A DNA stretch of 39,354 nucleotides from Hymenobacter coccineus (GCF_001816125.1 NZ_MDZA01000299.1:1-39354), one strand, 5' to 3'. Shown: positions 16,585 through 26,149, counted from the stretch's first letter. Program-made: numbers and translations. Notes: generated by a model from the sequence alone, not told the origin.

Positions 16585-19500
16585 ATGTTCGACATCTTCA
16601 TCCGCCGGCCGATTCTCTCGCTGGTCATCTCCGTGTTCTTGGTGCTGTTGGGCGGGCTAGCGTTGTTCACGCTGCCCATCACGCAATTCCCCGACATCGT
16701 GCCGCCGTCGGTGACGGTGACGGCCAAGTACACCGGTGCCAACGCCGAAGTGTGCGCCAAGGCCGTGGCCACGCCGCTGGAGCGCGCCATCAACGGTGTG
16801 CCGGGCATGACCTACATGAACTCGGTGAGTTCGAACAACGGCGTGACGCTCATTACAGTGTTCTTCGAGGTGGGCACCGACCCCGACCTGGCCGCCGTAG
16901 GCGTGCAGAACCGCGTGACGACGGTGATTGACGAGCTGCCGGAAGAGGTAATTAAGGCCGGGGTGACGACGGAGAAGGAAGTGAACTCGATGCTGCTCTA
17001 CCTCAACATCACGAGCGATGATAAATCGGCGGGCGAGAAGTTCATCTACAACTTCGCCGATATCAACGTGTTGCAGGAGCTCAAGCGCATCAACGGCGTG
17101 GGCTTTGCCGAAATCATGGGCTCGCGCGAGTACTCGATGCGGGTGTGGCTGAAGCCCGACCGCATGGCCGCCTACGAAGTGGGCACCGACGAGATTGTGG
17201 CCGCCATCAGGGCCCAAAACGTGGAAGCCGCCCCCGGCAAATCGGGCGAAAGCTCGGGCGGCGCGGCCCAGCAGTTGCAGTACGTGCTGCGCTATACGGG
17301 CAAATTATTCGAGCCCGAACAGTACCGCAACATCGTCATCCGCTCGAACCCCGACGGCTCGGTGCTACGCCTCAAGGCGGTGGCCGATGTGGAGTTTGGT
17401 TCACTCACCTACGGCATGTCGTCGAAGAACGACGGGCAGCCCTCGGCGGCCATCATGCTGAAGCAGCGCCCCGGCTCGAATGCCAGCGAGGTGATTGCCA
17501 ACGTAAAAACCCGCATGGCCGAGCTGCAAGCCACCAGCTTCCCGCCCGGCATGAAGTACAGCATTTCCTACGACGTGTCGCGCTTCCTCGACGCCAGTAT
17601 TCACGAGGTGCTGCGCACGCTGGTGGAAGCGTTTGTGCTGGTGTTCATCATCGTGTACCTGTTTTTGCAGGACTGGCGCTCGACGCTCATCCCGGCGCTG
17701 GCCGTGCCGGTGGCGCTCATCGGCACGCTGGCCTTCATGCAGATGCTGGGCTTCTCCATCAACTTGCTCACGCTCTTCGCGTTGGTGCTGGCCATCGGCA
17801 TCGTAGTGGATAACGCCATTGTGGTGGTGGAGGCCGTGCACGCCAAGATGCAGGAAAAGCACATGGACGCCCGCGCCGCCACTTTCGAGGCCATGCACGA
17901 AATCAGCAGCTCGCTGATTGCCATCACGTTGGTGATGTCGGCGGTGTTCATCCCGGTGTCGTTCATGGACGGGCCAGTGGGCGTGTTCTACCGCCAGTTT
18001 TCGCTCACGCTGGCCATTGCCATCGTCATTTCGGGCGTGAACGCCGTGACCCTGACGCCGGCGCTCTGCGCGCTCATGCTTAAGCACCAGGAGGGCGAGC
18101 GCACGGGCCTGCTGGGCAAGTTCTTCAAGGGCTTCAACAACAAGTACGAAGGCCTGGCCAACGGCTACCAGAAGCTGCTGCACGGCATTGCCGGCCGCCG
18201 CGTGGTGACGCTGGGGGTTCTGCTGCTGTTTTTTGGGGCCACTTGGGGCATCAGCCGCATCCTACCCTCGGGCTTCATCCCGACCGAGGACCAGGGCATG
18301 GTGTACATCAACGTGACCACGCCCGCCGGGGCCACCGTGGAGCGCACCGAGGCCGTGCTGGCCGAGGTGCAGCGCATTGCCCAGAAGCTCAAGCCGGTAG
18401 AATCGGTTTCGACCCTGGCCGGCTACAGCCTCGTGAACGAAGTGGCGGGCTCTAGCTACGGCATGGGCATGATTAACCTGAAGGGCTGGGAAGAGCGCGA
18501 CCAGTCGGTGGCCGAGTTCATTAAGGAGCTGGAGGAGAAGACGAAAGGCATTGCCGACGCCGACATCCAGTTCCTGCCGCCGCCCACGGTGCCGGGCTTC
18601 GGCAACAGCAGCGGCTTCGAGCTGCGGCTGCTCGACAAGACGGGCCGCGGCGACTTGCAGCAGACGGCCAAGGTGTCGAAAACCTTCCTGGCGGCGCTGC
18701 AAAAAGAGCCGGCCATCAACGGCGCCTTCACCGGCTTCGACCCCAACTTCCCGCAGTACCTCATCCACGTGGACCAAGACATGGCCGCCAAGAAGGGCGT
18801 GACCGTGGACCAGGCCATGAGCACGCTGCAGACGTTGCTCGGCAGCTACTACGCCTCCAACTTCATCCGCTTCGGGCAGATGTACAAGGTGATGGTGCAG
18901 GCGGGCCCCGAGTACCGCGGCCGCCCCGACGACCTGCTGGCCCTGCACGTGAAAAACAACCGCGGCGAGCTGGTGCCCTTCTCCACGTTCGTGAAGCTGG
19001 AGCGCGTGTTCGGCCCCGACCAGCTGACGCGCTACAACATGTACACCTCGGCCATGATCAACGGCGACGCCGCCGCCGGCCACAGCTCGGGCGACGCCAT
19101 CACAGCCATTCAAAAGGTAGCGGTTAAGGTGCTGCCCAAAGGCTTCGCCTACGAGTGGAGCGGCATGACGCGCGAGCAGATTTTGAGCGGCGACCAAGCC
19201 CTGTACGTGTTTGCGCTCGTGCTAGTATTCGTGTACTTGCTGCTGGCCGCGCAGTACGAGAGCCTGCTGCTGCCGCTGCCTGTGCTGCTGAGCTTGCCCA
19301 CCGGCGTGTTCGGCGCCTTCGTGAGCCTCAAGCTGTTGGGGCTGGAAAACAACATCTACGCCCAGGTGGCGCTGGTGATGCTCATCGGCCTGCTGGGCAA
19401 AAACGCCATCCTCGTCATCGAGTTCGCCGAGCAGCGCCGCCGCGCGGGCGCCACCGTGATGGAGGCCGCCGTGCAAGGGGCCGTGTCGCGCTTGCGGCCG

Positions 19501-19767
19501 ATTCTGATGACCTCGTTTGCCTTCATCGCCGGCCTCATTCCGCTGGTGACGGCCAGCGGCGCGGGGGCCCTGGGCAACCGCTCCATCGGCACGGCCGCAG
19601 CGGGCGGCATGCTCATCGGCACCGTGTTCGGCATGGTGCTCATTCCGGGGCTGTACGTGCTGTTTGCCAGCTTCGAGAAGCCCAAAAACTTAGATGCAGA
19701 TGCCGCGGAGGAAACCCCGCACCCGGCCGTGAAGGAAGAACCCGCGGCCGAACTCGTGGCCCATTAG
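16585..19767 (+). CDS. RND multidrug efflux pump, AcrB/MexB (HAE1) type
   Basis: A 1060-residue inner-membrane proton antiporter with the usual layout of 12 transmembrane helices and two large periplasmic loops. The start MFDIFIRRPILSLVISVFLVL is typical. Proton-relay positions compared with AcrB: Asp409 (Asp407 equivalent) is present, its neighbour is Asn410 rather than Asp, and Lys939 in GKNAILVIEFA and the ILMTSFAFI segment of TM11 are retained. The motif VDNAIVVVE argues against the heavy-metal (HME) branch, which has VDAAIV with a Glu-rich context. With the adaptor before it and the NodT-like channel after it, it should form a tripartite drug or metabolite exporter. This gene contains no exact GGGGCCCC, unlike most of the window. 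Confidence 0.95.
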   Translation: MFDIFIRRPILSLVISVFLVLLGGLALFTLPITQFPDIVPPSVTVTAKYTGANAEVCAKAVATPLERAINGVPGMTYMNSVSSNNGVTLITVFFEVGTDPDLAAVGVQNRVTTVIDELPEEVIKAGVTTEKEVNSMLLYLNITSDDKSAGEKFIYNFADINVLQELKRINGVGFAEIMGSREYSMRVWLKPDRMAAYEVGTDEIVAAIRAQNVEAAPGKSGESSGGAAQQLQYVLRYTGKLFEPEQYRNIVIRSNPDGSVLRLKAVADVEFGSLTYGMSSKNDGQPSAAIMLKQRPGSNASEVIANVKTRMAELQATSFPPGMKYSISYDVSRFLDASIHEVLRTLVEAFVLVFIIVYLFLQDWRSTLIPALAVPVALIGTLAFMQMLGFSINLLTLFALVLAIGIVVDNAIVVVEAVHAKMQEKHMDARAATFEAMHEISSSLIAITLVMSAVFIPVSFMDGPVGVFYRQFSLTLAIAIVISGVNAVTLTPALCALMLKHQEGERTGLLGKFFKGFNNKYEGLANGYQKLLHGIAGRRVVTLGVLLLFFGATWGISRILPSGFIPTEDQGMVYINVTTPAGATVERTEAVLAEVQRIAQKLKPVESVSTLAGYSLVNEVAGSSYGMGMINLKGWEERDQSVAEFIKELEEKTKGIADADIQFLPPPTVPGFGNSSGFELRLLDKTGRGDLQQTAKVSKTFLAALQKEPAINGAFTGFDPNFPQYLIHVDQDMAAKKGVTVDQAMSTLQTLLGSYYASNFIRFGQMYKVMVQAGPEYRGRPDDLLALHVKNNRGELVPFSTFVKLERVFGPDQLTRYNMYTSAMINGDAAAGHSSGDAITAIQKVAVKVLPKGFAYEWSGMTREQILSGDQALYVFALVLVFVYLLLAAQYESLLLPLPVLLSLPTGVFGAFVSLKLLGLENNIYAQVALVMLIGLLGKNAILVIEFAEQRRRAGATVMEAAVQGAVSRLRPILMTSFAFIAGLIPLVTASGAGALGNRSIGTAAAGGMLIGTVFGMVLIPGLYVLFASFEKPKNLDADAAEETPHPAVKEEPAAELVAH

Positions 19768-19812
19768 GGCCCCCAGCGCCCGCCCTTCTTCCCCCACAAC
19801 AACCCGTTTTGC

Positions 19813-21261
19813 ATGCGCCCGCTCTTTGCCGCTTTCCTTGGTTTCAGCCTGACTTTACTAGCCGGGGGCTGCCGCGTGGCGGCTCCGACCGGCCCCGTGG
19901 CCTCGCCCAGGGCCCCCAGAACCTTCGCCCCGGGCCCCCTGGCCGACACCGTGAGCGTGGGCGCCACGCCGTGGCGGCGGTTTTTCCAGGACCCCGCCCT
20001 GGCTGGGCTCATCGACACGGCCTTGCAGCAAAACCTGGACCTGCGAGTGGCCGTGCAGCGGGTGGAAGTGTTTCAGGCGCAGTACCTGGCCCGGCGCGGG
20101 GCCCTGCTGCCCACCGTCACGGCCGGCGGCACGGCCGGGCTCGACCGCTACGGCCGCTACACGCTGAACGGCGTGGGCAACTACGACACCAATTTTTCGG
20201 GCAATACCGTGGGCGACCGGCGCATCCCGGGGCCCATCACCCCCGACCTGTTCGTGGGCCTGCGCAGCTCGTGGGAAATTGATGTGTGGGGCAAGCTGCG
20301 CAGCCGCCGCAAGGCCGCTTACCTGCGCGTGCTCAGCTCCGAGCAGGGCCGCAACCTGGTGGTGACCAATGTAGTGGCCGACGTGGCCCGCGCCTACTAC
20401 GAGCTGCTGACGCTGGACAACCAGCTGGCCACGCTGTTGCGCAACGCCCGCTTTCAGCAGCAGGGCCTGGAGCTGATCCGCATCCAGAAGGAAGCGGGCC
20501 GCGTGACGGAGCTGGCCGTGCAGCAGTTTGCCGCCCAGGCGCTGCGCACCGAAAGCCTGTCGTACGAAACCCGCCAGCGCATTACGGAAACCGAAACTAG
20601 CCTCAACCAGCTGCTGGGGCGCTACCCGCAGCCCATCCGCCGGGGCCCCGCGCTGCCCAACCAGCAGGGCTTGCCCACCCGCCTGGGTGCTGGCCTGCCC
20701 GCCACCGCCCTGCTGCGCCGCCCCGACGTGCGCCAGGCCGAGTTAGAGCTGCAAGCCAGCGCTGCCGAAATCAGCGCCGCCCGCGCCGCCTTCCTGCCCA
20801 GCCTCACCCTCACGCCGTACGTAGGCCTCAATGCGTTCCGCGCCAGCCTGTTGCTCGACCCCAGCTCGGTGGTATTCGGGGCGGTGGGGGGCCTGGCGGG
20901 GCCCATCCTCAACCGCGCACAGATTCGGGCCGACTACCGCCAGGCCATCGCCGAAAACTACCAGGGCTACTACCGCTACCAGCAAACCCTGCAAGCGGGC
21001 TTCCGCGAGGTGGTGGTGGGCCTGCAAGGGCTGGAAAACTACCGCGCCGTGGTCGACCTGCGCGGCCGCGAAGTGGCGCAGCTGCAAAGCGCCCTGGCCA
21101 CGGCCAACGACCTATTCGTGGCCGGTTACGCGTCTTACCTCGAAGTAATTACGGCCCAGCGCAGCGTGCTCGAAGCCGAGCTAAGCCTTGCCGACGCCCG
21201 CCAGGCCCAGCTGCTGCAAAGCGTGAACCTGTACCGGGCCCTGGGCGGCGGCTGGCAGTAG
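19813..21261 (+). CDS. Outer-membrane efflux channel lipoprotein, NodT/OprM type
   Basis: A 482-residue outer-membrane factor. The leader ends in LLAGGC (Cys20), giving a lipidated N-terminus as in OprM/NodT proteins. The body holds two TolC-like repeats: one with PWRRFFQDPALAGLIDTALQQNLDLRVAVQRVE, LRSSWEIDVWGKLRSRR and ARAYYELLTLD, the second with LLRRPDVRQAELELQASAAEI and ARAAFLPSLTLTPYVG. Four beta strands and long helices would form the trimeric channel. It follows the pump by 45 nt and closes the efflux operon, with a terminator 30 nt after its stop. Confidence 0.95.
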   Translation: MRPLFAAFLGFSLTLLAGGCRVAAPTGPVASPRAPRTFAPGPLADTVSVGATPWRRFFQDPALAGLIDTALQQNLDLRVAVQRVEVFQAQYLARRGALLPTVTAGGTAGLDRYGRYTLNGVGNYDTNFSGNTVGDRRIPGPITPDLFVGLRSSWEIDVWGKLRSRRKAAYLRVLSSEQGRNLVVTNVVADVARAYYELLTLDNQLATLLRNARFQQQGLELIRIQKEAGRVTELAVQQFAAQALRTESLSYETRQRITETETSLNQLLGRYPQPIRRGPALPNQQGLPTRLGAGLPATALLRRPDVRQAELELQASAAEISAARAAFLPSLTLTPYVGLNAFRASLLLDPSSVVFGAVGGLAGPILNRAQIRADYRQAIAENYQGYYRYQQTLQAGFREVVVGLQGLENYRAVVDLRGREVAQLQSALATANDLFVAGYASYLEVITAQRSVLEAELSLADARQAQLLQSVNLYRALGGGWQ

Positions 21262-21291
21262 GGCCCCAGCTGGGAGCGGGTCAATAAAAAG

Positions 21292-21327
21292 AAGCCGGGC
21301 GCCATCAATTCGCCCGGCTTTTTGTTT
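21292..21327 (+). terminator. Terminator of the efflux operon
   Basis: Stem 21292-21301 with 21311-21320 (AAGCCGGGCG paired with CGCCCGGCTT), loop of 9 nt, followed by TTTTTGTTTG; AAAAAG precedes the left arm, so it may also work in reverse. The next gene starts only 28 nt downstream. Confidence 0.88.
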
Positions 21328-21354
21328 GTAGCCCTCACGCTCAATGCCCCTCCG

Positions 21355-21963
21355 ATGCCTACCGCCACCGCCCCCGTCCTTACCGCTGACCAATTGGCCA
21401 CCGGCCTTACCTACGCCGCCTACCGCCAGCACATCACCGACGTGCTGGCCCAGGATTCCGACCCGCAGTTGGCCAAAATGCTGCCCCACTACCAGGAGGG
21501 CGAAGCCCGCATGAACGCCCTGGCCCCCACGGTAGCCGTGCTGCCGGAGCTGCAAGCAGCCCTGCAACGCCTTACGCAGCAATACGTTTGGGTGATTATC
21601 ACCGAAGGCTGGTGCGGCGACGCGGCGCAAATTGTGCCCGTGCTGGAAGCCGTGGCGCAGGCCAGCAATGGCCACCTCACCACCCGCTATTTCCTGCGCG
21701 ACGCCAACCCCGACCTCATCGACCGCTACCTCACCAACGGCGGCCGCGCCATCCCGATGACCGCCGTGCTCCACGCCGACTCATTGGCCGAAGCCGCCGT
21801 GTGGGGCCCCCGCCCGGCCCCGGCCCAAACCCTATTCCAAAGCCTTAAAGCCGCCCAAACGCCCTTCCCCGAGCTAGCCGCCCAGCTCCACGGCTGGTAT
21901 GCCCAGGACGCCACCCGCACCACCCAGCACGAGCTGCTGGTCCTGGTGCAGAAGCTAGCCTAG
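21355..21963 (+). CDS. Thioredoxin-fold protein with a single active-site Cys
   Basis: ATG 21355 gives 202 residues; the frame upstream runs back through the terminator and is not credible. The centre matches a thioredoxin family common in Bacteroidota: QYVWVIITEGWCGDAAQIVP, with Cys87 but Ala at the position of the second redox Cys, then AIPMTAVLHA carrying the cis-Pro. There is no signal peptide, so it should be cytoplasmic. A monothiol site suggests a peroxiredoxin-, glutathionylation- or binding-type role instead of disulphide exchange. It is placed after the efflux terminator and has no evident partner. Confidence 0.85.
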   Translation: MPTATAPVLTADQLATGLTYAAYRQHITDVLAQDSDPQLAKMLPHYQEGEARMNALAPTVAVLPELQAALQRLTQQYVWVIITEGWCGDAAQIVPVLEAVAQASNGHLTTRYFLRDANPDLIDRYLTNGGRAIPMTAVLHADSLAEAAVWGPRPAPAQTLFQSLKAAQTPFPELAAQLHGWYAQDATRTTQHELLVLVQKLA

Positions 21964-22007
21964 GGCCCCAGGCCCTACCGGCCCGGCCCTAGCCGAGCTA
22001 ATTTTGC

Positions 22008-22054
22008 TAAACCCAAAAAGCCATTCCCTGCGCAGGAACGGCCTTTTTGGGTTT
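22008..22054. terminator. Bidirectional terminator between convergent genes
   Basis: TAAACCCAAAAAG-CCATTCC (22008-22027) pairs with GGAACGGCCTTTTTGGGTTTA (22034-22054). The A-run in one arm and T-run in the other serve both strands. It lies between the ends of the thioredoxin-like gene (21963) and the DUF4382-like gene (22072). Confidence 0.88.
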
Positions 22055-22071
22055 AAGCGGTGTTCAGGCAA

Positions 22072-22920
22072 TTAGTTCAGCGGCGTGGTGCCCAGATCCG
22101 TCACTTGGTCGTTGGTAACGGTGATGCCTGTGCGCACCACGTATTTGTAGGCGGGCTGGCCGGTAGGCGCTGTGCCCGTTGGGAAGAACTGCACTTGGTA
22201 AGTACCCGCCGGCAGGGCCCCCAGCTGGAACGCTCCCGAAGCATCGGCAAACGTGCTCACCGTATCAGGGCCGACAATGGACGAACGGATGGCCAGCACC
22301 TGGGGCCGCGCGGCGGCGGGGCTCACGGTGCCGCGCAAGCCGCCTTTGAGGTCCTGGGCCACCAGCCGGATGACTGGCTTCAGCAAGTAGCGCTCCTTTT
22401 TGTCGTTGCCGGCCCTCCAGTTGCCGCGCTCCACGATGGACTTAGCCACGTCGAAATCGAGCAGCAGCTGGAACGTTTCGCGCTGCTTAAGGGTGACTTT
22501 ATCGAGCTTGAGTTTCACGCCTGAAGTTTGACCGCTGGGCGTTTTCAGGTCGTACTGTTGGCCATCGGTGCCCACCACGTAGCTGTTGGGGCCCAAAATG
22601 AGCCGGATTTCCTTCAGGTCGCCAGGCGCGAAGTCGGTATTCACCAGCAGGGCCGATTTGCCGTTCACGTAGTCGAGCACGTTCACAGTTTGGGGCGAAA
22701 ACGCCAGCGTTTGCCAGCCGTCGGGGTTGCCTTCGTCTTTGAGGTGCACTTCGATCTGGCGCACGTCCAGCACCACGCTGTTAAAGTCGCCGGGGGCGTC
22801 CGTCAGGCGCACCTCCAGTTTGGCCGAGTTAATCCCGGCGTCGTCCGACGAAGATTTTGAGCAGCCTGCCAAACCCAGCAGCGCAGCGCCGGCCAGGCCC
22901 AGAAAAGAATAATTTTTCAT
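22072..22920 (-). CDS. DUF4382-like lipoprotein with C-terminal beta domain
   Basis: ATG 22920 gives 282 residues with a lipoprotein signal (LLGLAGC, Cys20); the open frame to 23019 adds only a second hydrophobic stretch and is rejected. Residues about 32-185 match DUF4382: KLEVRLTDAPGDFNSVVLDVRQIEVH, LLVNTDFAPGDLKEIRLILG and FQLLLDFDVAKSIV. After it, GGLRGTVSPAAARPQVLAIR and GAFQLGALPAGTYQVQFFP look like a carboxypeptidase-regulatory/CnaB-like beta sandwich. These proteins are surface or periplasmic and of unknown role. It is downstream of the AsmA-like gene on the same strand, but a strong terminator separates them. Confidence 0.82.
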   Translation of the reverse strand: MKNYSFLGLAGAALLGLAGCSKSSSDDAGINSAKLEVRLTDAPGDFNSVVLDVRQIEVHLKDEGNPDGWQTLAFSPQTVNVLDYVNGKSALLVNTDFAPGDLKEIRLILGPNSYVVGTDGQQYDLKTPSGQTSGVKLKLDKVTLKQRETFQLLLDFDVAKSIVERGNWRAGNDKKERYLLKPVIRLVAQDLKGGLRGTVSPAAARPQVLAIRSSIVGPDTVSTFADASGAFQLGALPAGTYQVQFFPTGTAPTGQPAYKYVVRTGITVTNDQVTDLGTTPLN

Positions 22921-22999
22921 AATGTGGTGGTAAAGGAAGAGGAGATAAGGTGAACAAAAAGCGCTAAAAAGAGAACAATAGGCAGAATAAACAGGATGC

Positions 23000-23036
23000 A
23001 AAAACGTCCCGATAACCAATTGGTTATCGGGACGTT
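23000..23036 (-). terminator. Terminator after the AsmA-like gene
   Basis: A perfect 34-nt palindrome (23003-23036; AACGTCCCGATAACCAA and its complement) is followed on the minus strand by five T residues. It lies 32 nt after the AsmA-like stop and before the DUF4382-like gene. The lack of any loop bases means the central pairs stay open in the RNA hairpin. Confidence 0.85.
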
Positions 23037-23067
23037 CTGTTCAAAAATCTTGCCGAAAGAACCAGCT

Positions 23068-26000
23068 TTACTTCTTCGTGGTATCTGCGGCCGCCGGAGC
23101 AACAGCCGGCGCTGGCGCCGCGGCCTTCTTACGGCCGCCAAACAGGCTGTTTAGCCCCGCGCCGATGGCTTGCTTGGCTTTCGCCTCGGCCTCCAGCTTC
23201 CTCTTTTGCACCTCCAGGTTCAGCTGCTCCTGCGAGGTTTGCTGGGCGGTGGCGGTGGCCTTCTGGGTGCTGTCGGTTTTCGCCCGGTTCTTAGTAGCCA
23301 GGCCAAGGAGCGCGTCAGTGAGCTTGGTTTTCACCACGTTGGTCACAATGGCCTTGCCCTGGTCCTTGAGGCTGCCGCTGGTCAGCTTCACGGTGGGGCT
23401 GGTCATGGTGCCACCGATGTTCAGGCCCAACGTCACGCGGTCGGTGCCCTGGATGTTGGATACGCCCGTGAGCTGCGTGAGCTTGCTGCTCACGGCGTTG
23501 CCGAGCTTGCCGGTGGGCGCGTTGATGGCCGCCACGTAGGTGAGCAGGCCGGCCAGGCTGTTGGTGCCGCCCAGCGTCATTTTCACGTCGCCCACATTCA
23601 GGTCGAAGGGCTTCACCACGAGCTTGCCGTCCACAATCTGGGCATCGACAATTTTGTTGACGATGCTCAGGTTTTTCAGTTCGGGGAGGGTCGTGAGGCT
23701 GGCAATCTGCGAGAGCACTGGCGACTGCAATACGTTGGCTTTCACGATGTCAAATAAGCCCTTGCCGCTCAGCGAAGTCAGCTTGGGCAGCATGTCCTGG
23801 CCCATTTCGCCGTTCACGCTGAAGTTGGTGTTGAATACGCCCTGCACCGCCGCTGCCAGCGGCACCAGCGCCTTCACCGAGTTGAACGAGGCAAACGCCT
23901 TCTGGAAATCGAGGTTCTTAATGTTCAGCCCCAGGTCAAACTTGGGGTGGGCCAAATCCTGGGTGTTGTAGCTGCCGGTGGTGCCAAACGTGGCCCCCAG
24001 CGTATTGAAGGTCAAATCCTTGAGCGTCGCCACCTCGTTCTTCACCGTCACGGTGCCGCTGGCATTGCTGAGCTTCAGGTTATCGTAGGTTACGTTGTCC
24101 ACCTTGCTGTTCAGCACCAGGTCGAAGAACTTCGGAATCGGCACCACCCCATCGGCCTTCGCCGGGGCCCCTTTGCCGGTAGCTGTCGATTTCTCGCTCA
24201 CCGGGTCCACCATAAACTCGTTCACGTTAAAGTTGCGCGAGGTTACGTTCATCGTACCCTTTAAGGCCTGGCCCGGCGTGAAGAGGTAGCCCAAGTAGTT
24301 GCTCACCGTGCCGTTGGCCGCAAAGTCGGAGGTGCCGGCCGTGCCGTTCAGGCTCTGAATCGCAATCTGGTTGTTGTTGAACGTGCCCGATGCGCTGCTG
24401 ATGTTCACGCCCTGCGGCAGGTCTTTGCTCCTGTACGTCACGTTTTTGGCCTGCACCGTGCCGCTGGCTTTCACGTTCTGGTAGCGGCCAGCGTCCACAT
24501 CGGCCATGTTGCCGGCGGCGGCGATATTGCCCGATACGCGGCCCGTCACGGTCATGCCTTCCAGCGGGAAAATCTTGGTGATTTTGGTGAGGTCCACGGT
24601 GCCCTTCACGTTAGCGTCGAACACGGGCGAGTTGATGTTGTGGGCCGCCAGGCGGCCGTCGAGCGCTTCGCCCTCCAGCATCATGTGGAACTGCGGGAGG
24701 TTCACGTAGGTATCGTTCACCTGGCCGGTCTTATTCACTACCGTACCGCTCAAGTTAATATCCTCAATCGGGGCCGGAAACTTATCCGATTTCACGTAGC
24801 CGTTGGTCATCTTGATGGCGGCGTTCACCACCGGCATCTGCGTTTTCGAGTAGGTGCCCTTGCCCGTGGCATCCACAAAAAACTGGCCGCGCATGCTGAG
24901 GCCCGGCACCGGGTACACCTTCAGGGCCTCGGCCAGGTTCACGTTGGCCTTCACGCGACCGTCCACCTTCATGGGCTCCAGGCCGTCGATGGCCACGTTG
25001 CCATCCACGGGGTTGGGCCCCAGGTCGAGGTGAAACTGCGAAATGTTCACTTTCACGTTGTTGGTGAAGCCCGAGGGGTTGTCCACCACCATTTTCACGT
25101 TGATGTTCTTGGCTTCCTGCGGCAGGCTGGGGTACTTGAAGCGGCCGTTGGTCACGGTCAGGTTCACGCCGTAGCCGGGCATGCGCAGCGCGTTTTGCGT
25201 GCCCTTGTAATAGCCGTCGAAGGCCACCTGCCCGCTCGCCGCCACATCCTTAAACTGCGCGTTGAACACCCCCGGCACTAGGCTCAGAATATTCTTAAAG
25301 TCGGTTTGCAGCGCCTTGAACGTCACGTCGTAGGTGATGTCCGTGGCGTTGGGCAGCCCAATAGCCCCCGCAAAGCTGAACGGGAAGTCGTTGAGCTTCA
25401 CCTGGTTTTCTTTGAAGGTGTAGAGGCTCTTGTTCAGGTCCATTTGCATGGCCACGTCGGCGTCGAGCTTCTTATTCGTCACGTAGGCCACGCCCCCGTA
25501 GGCCATGTCGAGGCCGCCGGCCGTGGTTTTCGAGGTCATATCGAACACGTTGCTGGCGAAGTCGCCGCTGCCGGTGTGATTCACCTGGCGGGCCTCCATG
25601 CGGAAGGGCAGCGTCAGGTCCTCGTAGCGCAGGTGGCCGTCGTTCACCTGCCAGCCCTTGATGGCCAGCCGCACCTGGCTGGTATCCTGGCCCTTGGCCG
25701 CAGCAGCCGAGTCCGAAATCATCACGTCCCAGTTGGTCCGTCCGCTTTTCAGCACCCGCAGGCTAATATCGGGGCGGTCCAGCTCCACGGTGTTAATCTT
25801 GATTTCCTGGCCCTTGATGACCGTCATAATATCGAGCCCCACGCGCAGGTTGGGCAGGTAGGCCAGCGTGTCGCGGCTGAACGAATCGAGCCCAATCACG
25901 CGCAAGTTCTTAATGTCCAGCGTCAGGTCGGGGAAGGAATGGAGCACGCTCACGTCGATGCCGTTCGGGTCGTACTGCACTTTGGCGCGCACGCGCTGGG

Positions 26001-26115
26001 CAATTTGTTTGTCCGCCAGGGCCCGCAACTTGTCCTTAAACAAGAACGGCGCGGCCACCACAGCCGCCAGAAGCAGCACCACTACTATTCCCAAACCAAT
26101 CAGAATCTTCCGCAT
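23068..26115 (-). CDS. AsmA-family envelope protein, large
   Basis: ATG 26115 gives 1015 residues; the frame is open to 26283 but that part precedes the membrane anchor and overlaps the divergent promoter region. One N-terminal transmembrane helix (about 3-24, ILIGLGIVVVLLLAAVVAAPF) is followed by an AsmA N-terminal domain (VLHSFPDLTLDIKNLRV, FSRDTLAYLPNLRVGLDIM) and long runs of repeating beta strands, ending in an AsmA C-terminal-like part. AsmA proteins are now seen as bridge-like lipid-transfer or envelope-homeostasis factors. The last 90 residues are charged and then Ala/Pro-rich (QEQLNLEVQKRKLEAEAKAK), a probable coiled coil plus flexible tail. It is divergent from the PorP/SprF gene. 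Confidence 0.9.
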   Translation of the reverse strand: MRKILIGLGIVVVLLLAAVVAAPFLFKDKLRALADKQIAQRVRAKVQYDPNGIDVSVLHSFPDLTLDIKNLRVIGLDSFSRDTLAYLPNLRVGLDIMTVIKGQEIKINTVELDRPDISLRVLKSGRTNWDVMISDSAAAAKGQDTSQVRLAIKGWQVNDGHLRYEDLTLPFRMEARQVNHTGSGDFASNVFDMTSKTTAGGLDMAYGGVAYVTNKKLDADVAMQMDLNKSLYTFKENQVKLNDFPFSFAGAIGLPNATDITYDVTFKALQTDFKNILSLVPGVFNAQFKDVAASGQVAFDGYYKGTQNALRMPGYGVNLTVTNGRFKYPSLPQEAKNINVKMVVDNPSGFTNNVKVNISQFHLDLGPNPVDGNVAIDGLEPMKVDGRVKANVNLAEALKVYPVPGLSMRGQFFVDATGKGTYSKTQMPVVNAAIKMTNGYVKSDKFPAPIEDINLSGTVVNKTGQVNDTYVNLPQFHMMLEGEALDGRLAAHNINSPVFDANVKGTVDLTKITKIFPLEGMTVTGRVSGNIAAAGNMADVDAGRYQNVKASGTVQAKNVTYRSKDLPQGVNISSASGTFNNNQIAIQSLNGTAGTSDFAANGTVSNYLGYLFTPGQALKGTMNVTSRNFNVNEFMVDPVSEKSTATGKGAPAKADGVVPIPKFFDLVLNSKVDNVTYDNLKLSNASGTVTVKNEVATLKDLTFNTLGATFGTTGSYNTQDLAHPKFDLGLNIKNLDFQKAFASFNSVKALVPLAAAVQGVFNTNFSVNGEMGQDMLPKLTSLSGKGLFDIVKANVLQSPVLSQIASLTTLPELKNLSIVNKIVDAQIVDGKLVVKPFDLNVGDVKMTLGGTNSLAGLLTYVAAINAPTGKLGNAVSSKLTQLTGVSNIQGTDRVTLGLNIGGTMTSPTVKLTSGSLKDQGKAIVTNVVKTKLTDALLGLATKNRAKTDSTQKATATAQQTSQEQLNLEVQKRKLEAEAKAKQAIGAGLNSLFGGRKKAAAPAPAVAPAAADTTKK

Positions 26116-26141
26116 AGCTACTCGTACTAAAGTGAATCGGG

Positions 26142-26149
26142 CAAAAATA
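26142..26149 (-). promoter_or_regulatory. Possible -7 box for the AsmA-like gene
   Basis: On the minus strand the bases read TATTTTTG, a match to TAnnTTTG, 26 nt before the ATG at 26115. No clear -33 element is visible. Confidence 0.45.

Noticed and set aside
21999..22006. TAATTTTG on the plus strand as a promoter
   Set aside because: It points into a terminator between convergent genes with no plus-strand gene behind it.
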